A stretch of 5,248 nucleotides of DNA from Crocinitomicaceae bacterium (GTDB lineage Bacteria > Bacteroidota > Bacteroidia > Flavobacteriales_D > Crocinitomicaceae): contig JAURHO010000121.1 in the NCBI GenBank assembly GCA_030833265.1, positions 1-5,248 on the forward strand, given 5' to 3'. The notes under the pieces are model-generated. The model saw only the letters and a program-made list of their open reading frames with translations, was not told where the DNA came from and did not search any database. The translations under genes and the position numbers were made by a program. Shown here in pieces: positions 1 to 5,248 of the stretch. Positions within the stretch are counted from its first letter, which is position 1. Each line of letters opens with the position of its first letter.

Positions 1-2
1 TC

Positions 3-623
3 CAATATGCTTATGAGGCTGAAATATTCGACAACCAATTTTTTTATAATGAGCTAGCACTTGAGGCATCTGTTAACACCAATGTTTACAATAATCAAAT
101 CAATGAAAATTTTGGTGGGATTAGAATTTCAGGAGTGAGTAATGTAGGAGAAAGTCCAGAGATTTTTAACAATGAAATTTGCGCCAACATCAATTTCAAT
201 GTAGACAACAACACCAATATGAATTACTCTTTACTTAGTAATTGTTTCTGTGGCCTTGATTCATCTCAGATTGAGGCACTCTTGATTGATGGCTATGACG
301 ACATCACAAAAGGCCTTATCAATTATCAAATCTTTGACACAAGCTGTAACGTTGTTTTGGGCACCGTTTTAAAATTTGGCGAAGGAGCTGGAATTGAGGA
401 ACAAAATATAATTGTCCGTTTTGAGAATCCAGTTTCAGATGTACTGCAAATTCTTGCCGCTCCGGCAGTTCAATTCATTGAAGTTAAAGACCTAAGTGGA
501 AAAACCTATGTGTTGCCAAGCGCAGGCAACAATCATTTTAATGTCGCCGCCCTAGCGCCAGGTTTCTATATGCTCTCAGCTTTGGGTAAAAACCCTACTC
601 AACAGGCGTTTATTAAGTTGTAG
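3..623 (+). CDS. Secreted right-handed beta-helix protein with T9SS type A sorting domain (5'-partial)
   Basis: The reading frame is open from the first bases, so this is the C-terminal 206 residues of a larger protein. A GTG at 135 lies inside the frame and is not a credible start, because matching protein continues upstream of it. Visible residues 1-80 show recurring Asn-rich turns (FDNQFFYN, VYNNQI, EIFNNEI) typical of right-handed parallel beta-helix proteins (pectate-lyase/NosD-like fold). Residues about 80-111 (NCFCGLDSSQIEALLIDGYD, then DITKGLINYQIF) match the segment that usually closes such helices in Bacteroidota, where NNWWG is more common. Residues about 140-206 are a T9SS C-terminal domain: ENPVSDVLQI, a central IEVKDLSGK strand, LAPGFYML and a final FIKL. 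I infer export by Sec, then transport across the outer membrane by T9SS with removal of the CTD, giving a surface-attached or released protein. Enzymatic activity cannot be told from this fragment; the catalytic part, if any, lies upstream. Confidence 0.85.
   Translation, partial: QYAYEAEIFDNQFFYNELALEASVNTNVYNNQINENFGGIRISGVSNVGESPEIFNNEICANINFNVDNNTNMNYSLLSNCFCGLDSSQIEALLIDGYDDITKGLINYQIFDTSCNVVLGTVLKFGEGAGIEEQNIIVRFENPVSDVLQILAAPAVQFIEVKDLSGKTYVLPSAGNNHFNVAALAPGFYMLSALGKNPTQQAFIKL
426..620 (+). other. T9SS type A C-terminal sorting domain (coding segment)
   Basis: This segment encodes the last 65 residues of the beta-helix protein. It has the usual order of the domain: an N-P-V-S/x-D-x-L-x-I opening strand, a middle strand with a D-L-x-G-K turn, a strand ending in LAPGFYMLSA, and a short C-terminal strand ending in Lys-Leu. 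In known T9SS clients this immunoglobulin-like domain is recognised by the outer-membrane translocon and cut off by the PorU sortase. It shows that the organism uses T9SS, a system limited to the Bacteroidota and close relatives. Confidence 0.85.
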
Positions 624-645
624 ACCTAAAAATTACTTACATTAG
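618..645 (+). promoter_or_regulatory. Candidate Bacteroidota-type promoter for the thioredoxin-like gene
   Basis: TTG at 618-620 is followed after 17 bases by TACATTAG at 638-645, which matches 5 of the 6 fixed bases of the Bacteroidota -7 box (TAnnTTTG). The spacing fits the known 17-23 range. It would start transcription near 651, about 17 bases before the ATG at 669. The -33 part overlaps the last codons of the upstream gene. This is a match by eye to a short, degenerate consensus in AT-rich DNA, so it is weak evidence. Confidence 0.3.
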
Positions 646-656
646 TGTGCACTAAT
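641..656. repeat. 16-base palindrome (7-base arms) upstream of the thioredoxin-like gene
   Basis: ATTAGTG (641-647) and CACTAAT (650-656) are perfect inverted repeats around a central TG. The dyad is 12 bases before the ATG at 669 and 17 bases after the upstream stop codon. It overlaps the candidate -7 box and probable transcription start, which suits an operator for a dimeric regulator. As RNA it could form a 6-bp stem with a GTGC loop, but no T-run follows, so a classical intrinsic terminator is less likely. Confidence 0.45.
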
Positions 657-668
657 TAATGCTCCGCT

Positions 669-1457
669 ATGTCCAAGGTTATTTTTCTTTTTGTCTTTTT
701 TGTAGCCAATCTTCCATATTTACTAGCCCAAACCACAAATGGCCTAGAAGGCTTGCACAAGGCAACACCCGCAGAACTTAGTTCAATTACATCACTTGCC
801 TTGAACCCGTCAGCAATGCCAATTTATAACGAAAAGCTTGAACGATTAACGGTTCAAACTTTTCGTAAGCTGATGAGCAACATGAAGCATGTACCTGAGC
901 CCTACATGGACTCTTCAGGAGTTATACAAGCGGTTGTCATGCGCAAAGCTACGGCTGAAGAGCTCAAACAAATGCGTGACTTTCAAAAAAATGGACCCCC
1001 ACCCCCAGCTCCAGAGGGTGCATTTGAAGAAATGGCAAGCCCCCAAATTAATACACCTGCACCTGCATTTGAGCTCACCGATATTCATGGAAAAAAATAC
1101 AATTTAGCCGAACTGAGTGGTAAAATTGTGGTGCTTAATTTTTGGTTCATTGAATGCAAGCCATGCGTACAAGAAATCCCAGACCTAAACGACTTAGTGA
1201 AGACTTATGAAAAAGAAGGTGTTGTATTCATAGCACTCGGCTTAAATGATGCAGCAAAAATCACTGCCTTTTTAAAGAAAACACCCTTCGATTATCAGAT
1301 GGTTTCGAATGCAAGCGACATCGCGAAGCAATTTGGAGTAGATGGTTTTCCAACTTCCTATGTGATTGATCAAAAGGGTATCATCAAATACGTTTCTTTA
1401 GGCGTTAGCCCACAAAACAAAGCAAACCTTGCAGCTGAGATAGCTAAGCTTTTATAG
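669..1457 (+). CDS. TlpA/ResA-like periplasmic thioredoxin-family protein (CKPC)
   Basis: This is a 262-residue exported protein of the TlpA-like/AhpC-TSA (redoxin) group. Residues 1-21 are a Sec signal peptide with hydrophobic core VIFLFVFFVANLPYLL, probably cut near LLA-Q. Residues 22-108 form an uncharacterised N-terminal region, followed by a Pro-rich linker (PPPPAP, 110-115). The thioredoxin fold spans about 128-262: it opens with TPAPAFELTDIHGKKYNL, has NFWFIECKPC with active-site Cys163 and Cys166, and the cis-proline loop GFPTSYVID with Pro228. Known relatives reduce or exchange disulfides in periplasmic proteins, for example during cytochrome c maturation; the partner here is unknown. 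WFIECKPC in place of WASWCPPC is a variant familiar in Bacteroidota. ATG 669 is the first usable start, since an in-frame TAA lies at 657-659; no Shine-Dalgarno is visible, which is usual in this phylum. The 3' end overlaps the convergent receptor gene by 6 bases. Confidence 0.88.
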   Translation: MSKVIFLFVFFVANLPYLLAQTTNGLEGLHKATPAELSSITSLALNPSAMPIYNEKLERLTVQTFRKLMSNMKHVPEPYMDSSGVIQAVVMRKATAEELKQMRDFQKNGPPPPAPEGAFEEMASPQINTPAPAFELTDIHGKKYNLAELSGKIVVLNFWFIECKPCVQEIPDLNDLVKTYEKEGVVFIALGLNDAAKITAFLKKTPFDYQMVSNASDIAKQFGVDGFPTSYVIDQKGIIKYVSLGVSPQNKANLAAEIAKLL

Positions 1458-3662
1458 CTTTACCCCAATCGTTAAGTAAAATGTTCTGCCGTTGCCCGGT
1501 AAAATGCCAGGGCCTGGGTAGCCTCCTGAACGGCGGGTTGCATAAACTTCGTTGGTCAGGTTGTTGACACCCGCACGAAATTGATAAGCACCAGCCCATT
1601 CATAGGTCATATTGAAGTCCAATACATGATAAGCGGGTAGTTGCCCCGTTGTTGCGGTGGCATTTGGCGCAATCGAATTTGCAGCATCTGTAAATACAGC
1701 CCCGACATAATTGTATTGAAATGTAGAAGAGAAGCCTCTATATTTTAGATTTAATCCGGTTCTAAGGATGTTTTTTGGCGCATTTTCAACGCGTTTACCT
1801 ACTAAAGTTGCATTGGGGTCATTGACCAAAGCAGGATTATCCCAACGCGTATAGCGGGCATCAACAAACGAGTAGTTTCCGAATATTGCAGCACTCCAAG
1901 CACTAAAGTTAGGAAGCAACTTCAACACATCAAGTTCTATATAACTTTCTACACCTTGACTCAAGGAAGCGCCAATATTGGTACGGTAAGCTGCATTATT
2001 GACCGAGATTGTTCCGATGCGGTTGTCATAGAAAAGGCGGAAAAGACCGACGTCAAATTTCAACGCATTTTGAAAGAGAGCACCTCTAAATCCGAAATCA
2101 GCATTGTAGCCTTTTGCATCTTTTAAGTTGGGGTCGATGACGTCTGTAGTAGCGGCCGGAGTTAATTCTGAAAAAGTGACTGGGCGATATCCTTGACTAT
2201 AATTGGCATAGAAATTTGAAGTTGGCGTAAGGGCGTATTCAGCACCAATGCCGAGCAAGACAAATGCGCGATCTCTTTGTTGTGGTGTGAGTTGCCCTGT
2301 ACTAGAAGGATTGATATAGCCATTAGCAGTAGCGCGTAGCCACTCCAAGCGCATTCCTGGCGTGATACTTAATTTTTCACCAATTTTAAAGAGATTTTCA
2401 GTAAAAAAAGCAAAGTTTTTGGTGTAGAAATTCAGATTTGCCTTGAATGATTTGCCGTCCTGAAGTTCGCTTATCGTGAGGTCAAAATCTGAACCAGTGG
2501 TTCCGATTCCTTTTTGATGACGAATGGTTTGTCCTTGATAAGCGCGTAATCCAGCAGAAAATGCTGAGCGTTGTCCTAGAAATTTGTAATTGTGGATTCC
2601 GCGAAGTTCTATTCCAAAATTTTGGTACTGATCGGTGTCTACTTGTCTTGGGTTATAAGTGCCAAGGAGGGTATTGATGGTGTCTGCGATATTGATGGCT
2701 TTGTTGAAGCCAACCGTGCTGCGTTGTGCGGCAATACCAAACGTTTTTAGGGTAAAACGTGTCGAACTGCTTGGGATATAATGCAATTGTAAAGAACCCG
2801 TATTCCATGGCGTTGTAAACCAATTGCGCTCTCGCGAAGATTTACTTGGGTTAAAGGCAAAATCTACATCACTTAAGCCACCCGCTTGCTGACTTATTTG
2901 ATTCATGTGCGTATATTCTCCAACTAATTGCCATTTTGAACTGAAGTTGTATGTCATGGAAATACTTCCTGTTTGGGTACGATACTGGCTATTTTCTCTC
3001 CAGCCTTGTGCGCCTCGGTGATGAATGAAAGCATAGTAACTAAATTTCTTTATTTTTCCACCAATCGCGTTATACGCATTGAACATTCCGTAAGAACCCA
3101 TGGTTTGTGAAGATTCAATTGAAATAGGTTTGTTGCCCAAGTATTTTTTTGTAACATAATTGAGTAAGCCTCCAAACTGAGGCCCATATTGCAAGGCTCC
3201 AGCGCCGCGCACGAGCTCAATTTTTTCTAAAGACTCTGTGGTTGGCGTGTAATAGGCCTCAGGATAGCCAAAGGCTTCTGAACTGATGTCGCAGCCGTTC
3301 TGTCTCACATTGAATTCCCACGAGCGGTTCGGGCTTAAGCCACGTGTGGCAATTCCGGTTTGAATACCGGACCCGTCGTTTTCCCAGACACTTAAGCCCG
3401 GTACTTTTCCAAATAGTTGTCTGGAATTATTGGTCGAAAGATCAGCCGTGCTAGCCCCAATAGAAATCACCTCATTTTTCTTCCCTGAAAAAATATCGGT
3501 TCCTTGAATACTCGGCAACCTCGACATATCTACAGACCTACCCAGAATGTCTCTCACATAAATATCTTGAACGGTTTTTACACGCGAAGTATCTTGAGAA
3601 AAAGTTAAAAATGGTAGCGAAAGAATAATAGAAAATACGTAGGGTAGAACTTTGCTCATCAT
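1452..3662 (-). CDS. FecA-like TonB-dependent outer-membrane receptor
   Basis: This complete 736-residue receptor resembles the Bacteroidota version of the Fe(III)-dicitrate receptor FecA. Residues 1-22 are a signal peptide ending LTFS-Q. A short region (23-75) follows, including LPSIQGTDIFSGKKNEVISI, typical of this subgroup; VKTVQDIYV near 28-36 may hold the TonB box. The plug domain is about 76-175: RQLFGKVPGLSVWENDGSG, TRGLSPNRSWEFNVRQNG, FGYPEAYYTP, then IELVRGAGALQYGPQFGGLL and NYVTKK. The rest is the 22-strand barrel, with YANYSQGYRPVTFSEL (485-500), GVNNLTNEVYATR (698-710) and a final strand TFYLTIGVKL. There is no N-terminal carboxypeptidase-like repeat of the SusC kind and no FecR-interacting signalling domain. 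The substrate is probably a ferric complex, but this rests on subfamily resemblance; no citrate or siderophore gene is nearby. Two Met codons lie in tandem (3662 and 3659) and either could start translation. The gene converges with the thioredoxin-like gene. Confidence 0.9.
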   Translation of the reverse strand: MMSKVLPYVFSIILSLPFLTFSQDTSRVKTVQDIYVRDILGRSVDMSRLPSIQGTDIFSGKKNEVISIGASTADLSTNNSRQLFGKVPGLSVWENDGSGIQTGIATRGLSPNRSWEFNVRQNGCDISSEAFGYPEAYYTPTTESLEKIELVRGAGALQYGPQFGGLLNYVTKKYLGNKPISIESSQTMGSYGMFNAYNAIGGKIKKFSYYAFIHHRGAQGWRENSQYRTQTGSISMTYNFSSKWQLVGEYTHMNQISQQAGGLSDVDFAFNPSKSSRERNWFTTPWNTGSLQLHYIPSSSTRFTLKTFGIAAQRSTVGFNKAINIADTINTLLGTYNPRQVDTDQYQNFGIELRGIHNYKFLGQRSAFSAGLRAYQGQTIRHQKGIGTTGSDFDLTISELQDGKSFKANLNFYTKNFAFFTENLFKIGEKLSITPGMRLEWLRATANGYINPSSTGQLTPQQRDRAFVLLGIGAEYALTPTSNFYANYSQGYRPVTFSELTPAATTDVIDPNLKDAKGYNADFGFRGALFQNALKFDVGLFRLFYDNRIGTISVNNAAYRTNIGASLSQGVESYIELDVLKLLPNFSAWSAAIFGNYSFVDARYTRWDNPALVNDPNATLVGKRVENAPKNILRTGLNLKYRGFSSTFQYNYVGAVFTDAANSIAPNATATTGQLPAYHVLDFNMTYEWAGAYQFRAGVNNLTNEVYATRRSGGYPGPGILPGNGRTFYLTIGVKL

Positions 3663-3678
3663 GAAAAATTTGATGCTG

Positions 3679-3709
3679 CAAAATAAGTGGGAATCCTTCA
3701 GTCTTGAAA
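3679..3709 (-). promoter_or_regulatory. Candidate promoter of the TonB receptor gene
   Basis: Read on the minus strand, TTATTTTG (3686 to 3679) matches 5 of the 6 fixed bases of the Bacteroidota -7 box (TAnnTTTG). A partial -33 element, TTTC (3709 to 3706), lies 19 bases upstream. Transcription would start near 3672, giving a leader of about 10 bases before the ATG at 3662. The -33 part touches the inverted repeat at 3707-3728. This is a consensus match by eye and remains tentative. Confidence 0.3.
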
Positions 3710-3744
3710 TACCACAAAAGCGGTATTTAGAATTAATCTAAATA
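3707..3744. repeat. Two overlapping inverted repeats upstream of the TonB receptor gene
   Basis: The 124-base gap between the beta-barrel gene and the receptor gene holds two dyads. The first pairs AAATACC (3707-3713) with GGTATTT (3722-3728) around an 8-base centre, which itself contains one further C-G pair about an AAAA loop. The second pairs TATTTAGA (3724-3731) with TCTAAATA (3737-3744) around a 5-base centre. They share bases 3724-3728, so an RNA could form only one at a time. Neither is followed by a T-run on the minus strand. They may be operators for the receptor gene, an attenuator-like leader if transcription starts upstream, or a weak terminator for the barrel gene. Confidence 0.5.
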
Positions 3745-3786
3745 AAAATAGAAATGATTGATCTTTTTGAATGCACGCTAATGGCG

Positions 3787-4461
3787 CTATTTATTTCTCA
3801 ATTGATAGTGCATTCCGATTAAAAAATTGATCGAATTGGTTTGGTTTTTCCCACCATCGACAACTGGTAATTTACTGATATTTGATATACCGAGATTGTC
3901 TCTGCATTCTACAGACAAAACCAGTACTTCATTTAATGGGAGATTCATTCCAAAACCTGCAGTAACACCTGCATCTAGTTGCTTGAAATAGGCAATATCT
4001 GAATAAGAATAATTGGGAAAAAGTTCCGATTTTACGTTGTTGTTTTGACGAAGCAAATAACCCAAATAGGGCCCCGCATTTACAAAAAACTGGCGCTGCT
4101 TTCCAAAGTGGTAGCGCAATAGAACAGGCAATACTGTATAGTCAAATTGAACATGATTCTTGACGTCACCAATTGTGTTGCCAAGTGTATCTGAAACAAA
4201 ACCTTTAGATAAAGCGCCTTTTCGATCTACTCCTAATGAGGTTTGCAGTGTAAATTTTTGAGTTAGTCTAAATTCTGCGGTGATACCGGCGCTAAAACCA
4301 AGCCCTGTCTGTGTTGCTTGATTCACCATTTCATTGCCATGTAGGCTAATTAAACTTGGGCAGGCTTGTATGCCGAGTTGTAATTTATTGCTTTGGGCGT
4401 TGGCTGTGCTTGCCAATAGTAGTGCTATTAGTACAATTGGAAGGACTTTTGTTTTATGCAT
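3787..4461 (-). CDS. Outer-membrane beta-barrel protein (PF13568-like), probable independent start
   Basis: If read as its own gene from the ATG at 4461, this is a complete 224-residue protein of normal length for small Bacteroidota outer-membrane barrels. Residues 1-23 form a textbook signal peptide (MHKTK, hydrophobic LPIVLIALLLAS, cleavage at ANA-Q). The mature part alternates short amphipathic strands: LQLGIQACPSLISL, GLGFSAGITAEFRL, FTLQTSLGVDRKGA, FDYTVLPVLLRYHF, QFFVNAGPYLGYLL, LDAGVTAGFGMNL, LVLSVECRDNLGISNI and INFLIGMHYQLRNK. The FDY-x-x-LPVLLRY...AGPYLGYLL stretch is characteristic of the family. Its function is unknown; such proteins are usually treated as porin-like or structural barrels. 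No stop separates it from the preceding acyltransferase frame and no clear promoter or Shine-Dalgarno precedes the ATG, so it is either co-translated as a fusion or was a separate gene in the ancestor. The signal peptide and full-length barrel favour a separate mature protein. Confidence 0.7.
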   Translation of the reverse strand: MHKTKVLPIVLIALLLASTANAQSNKLQLGIQACPSLISLHGNEMVNQATQTGLGFSAGITAEFRLTQKFTLQTSLGVDRKGALSKGFVSDTLGNTIGDVKNHVQFDYTVLPVLLRYHFGKQRQFFVNAGPYLGYLLRQNNNVKSELFPNYSYSDIAYFKQLDAGVTAGFGMNLPLNEVLVLSVECRDNLGISNISKLPVVDGGKNQTNSINFLIGMHYQLRNK

Positions 4462-5248
4462 TTTTAAAAGTTTTCGAGGCCAGTTTTGATCCATACAAGG
4501 CCGTTCTATCTGTAAATAAAAAGCCGCACTGATGCATAAAATAGCGCTAATCAATATTGCCGTGAAAATAGGAATATTAATAAAGGAAAAATCAGAGAAT
4601 TGGAATTTCATTAAAGGATTTCCGATGAGTCCGATGATAGGGGAATGCAATAAATAAATTGAATAACACATGCCGCCTATTCCGGTAATCCATTTGAAAG
4701 AGAAGAAACGATAGGTTTGGTTGAACAATACGTAATAATAGAAAAAGAAAATGCTTGCAAGTTGTACAATTCTCCAGCCATAGCGCACGGCATAACCGTC
4801 AAAATCTTTGGCATCATAGAGCCAAATGAGCAAGAAAAAAATCAAGCCAAATAGCTTATCAAATTTTGTCTTAGGAATGAAATAGGATTTTGAAACATAG
4901 AGGTCCACGAGTAAAAATCCTAAAATGAAGTAGTGTAAACAGTTGATCAAACTGATGAAATGAAAGGGATTGAAATGAAATTGGTTGAAGCCTAGCGAAG
5001 CTAAAATGATCCCGACCAAAATGAGGCGGCGTGCTTGGGCATTTTTGATTGAAAATAAATAGGCTAATAGCGGTGCGAGTATATAAAATTGAACCTCCAC
5101 TTCTAAACTCCAAGCCACTCCATTCAACTTTGGGGAGATGTCATAAATGATATTGTGGGCATAAAAAAGCGAAGCCAAATAACTGAAAAAACCATCGTGC
5201 AGTGTGAATTTATGCGCCACAAAAACAAAACCAATGAACATCATGGAC
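3787..5248 (-). CDS. Membrane acyltransferase (OafA-like) in frame with outer-membrane beta-barrel domain (5'-partial)
   Basis: The minus-strand frame is open from the window edge; the ATG at 5244 is internal, since the usual N-terminal DGLRG..H segment of acyltransferase_3 proteins is absent and must lie beyond 5248. Numbering from that Met, residues 1-261 are the acyltransferase: NGVAWSLEVEVQFYILAPLL (41-60) is the family's WSL-x-x-E-x-QFY motif, GMCYSIYLLHSPIIG (191-205) is the late SYsxYLxH motif, and IERPCM (246-251) is the normal end of the last membrane helix. About eight hydrophobic segments are visible. Such inner-membrane enzymes transfer acyl groups, often acetyl, to surface or lipid-linked sugars; the acceptor is unknown. 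The protein should stop after NWPRKLLK but reads on into MHKTKVLPIVLIALLLASTA, a signal peptide followed by a PF13568-type barrel (residues 262-485). This may be a lost stop codon or an indel that joins two genes. Confidence 0.75.
   Translation of the reverse strand, partial: SMMFIGFVFVAHKFTLHDGFFSYLASLFYAHNIIYDISPKLNGVAWSLEVEVQFYILAPLLAYLFSIKNAQARRLILVGIILASLGFNQFHFNPFHFISLINCLHYFILGFLLVDLYVSKSYFIPKTKFDKLFGLIFFLLIWLYDAKDFDGYAVRYGWRIVQLASIFFFYYYVLFNQTYRFFSFKWITGIGGMCYSIYLLHSPIIGLIGNPLMKFQFSDFSFINIPIFTAILISAILCISAAFYLQIERPCMDQNWPRKLLKMHKTKVLPIVLIALLLASTANAQSNKLQLGIQACPSLISLHGNEMVNQATQTGLGFSAGITAEFRLTQKFTLQTSLGVDRKGALSKGFVSDTLGNTIGDVKNHVQFDYTVLPVLLRYHFGKQRQFFVNAGPYLGYLLRQNNNVKSELFPNYSYSDIAYFKQLDAGVTAGFGMNLPLNEVLVLSVECRDNLGISNISKLPVVDGGKNQTNSINFLIGMHYQLRNK

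Noticed and set aside
135..137. GTG as the start of the first gene
   Set aside because: The frame is open upstream to base 3 and the upstream residues continue the beta-helix pattern, so the gene begins outside the window.
659..661. Upstream ATG as the start of the thioredoxin-like gene
   Set aside because: It is in a different frame; the ATG at 669 begins a good signal peptide and an in-frame stop lies at 657-659.
889..1107. 72-codon open frame on the plus strand inside the thioredoxin-like gene
   Set aside because: It lies in another frame of a well-supported gene, has no domain features and is rich in His/Leu/Pro, as expected for a shadow frame.
1446..1460. AAGCT-TTTAT-AGCTT inverted repeat as a bidirectional terminator
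   Set aside because: The stem is only 5 pairs, AT-rich, inside both coding ends, and has no T-run on either strand.
1452..3662. SusC-type receptor of a polysaccharide-utilisation locus
   Set aside because: There is no N-terminal carboxypeptidase-like domain, no SusD partner and no glycan-degrading enzyme nearby; the length (736 residues) and plug motifs fit the FecA-like group.
4871..5113. 80-codon open frame on the minus strand inside the acyltransferase region
   Set aside because: It overlaps the WSLEVEVQFY-containing acyltransferase frame, and its translation shows no recognisable motif or signal peptide.

Overview
The window looks like an ordinary chromosomal stretch from a member of the Bacteroidota. 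This rests on a type IX secretion (T9SS) C-terminal sorting domain, a FecA-like TonB receptor of the Bacteroidota kind, a PF13568-type outer-membrane beta-barrel, AT-rich DNA, and gene starts without clear Shine-Dalgarno sequences. No RNA gene, insertion sequence, CRISPR array or phage gene is visible. I found no convincing new multi-gene system.

Layout, left to right. (1) Bases 3-623 (+) are the 3' end of a secreted right-handed beta-helix protein with a T9SS sorting domain; its start lies outside the window. (2) Bases 669-1457 (+) encode an exported TlpA/ResA-like thioredoxin-fold protein with a CKPC active site. A palindrome over a candidate promoter lies just upstream. (3) Bases 1452-3662 (-) encode a 736-residue FecA-like TonB-dependent receptor. 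It converges on the thioredoxin gene and the two 3' ends overlap by 6 bases. (4) A 124-base gap (3663-3786) holds two overlapping inverted repeats and a candidate promoter for the receptor. (5) Bases 3787-5248 (-) form one open frame: most of a membrane acyltransferase (acyltransferase_3/OafA type, N-terminus cut by the window edge) runs without a stop into a complete, signal-peptide-bearing outer-membrane beta-barrel protein.

Functionally this is a set of cell-envelope genes: secreted surface protein, periplasmic thiol chemistry, outer-membrane uptake, surface-sugar acylation and a small porin-like barrel. The sequence does not show that they act in one pathway. The most notable feature is the in-frame acyltransferase/beta-barrel junction near 4459-4461. 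It is either a real fusion caused by a lost stop codon, possibly resolved by signal peptidase, or a sequencing/assembly indel joining two genes.
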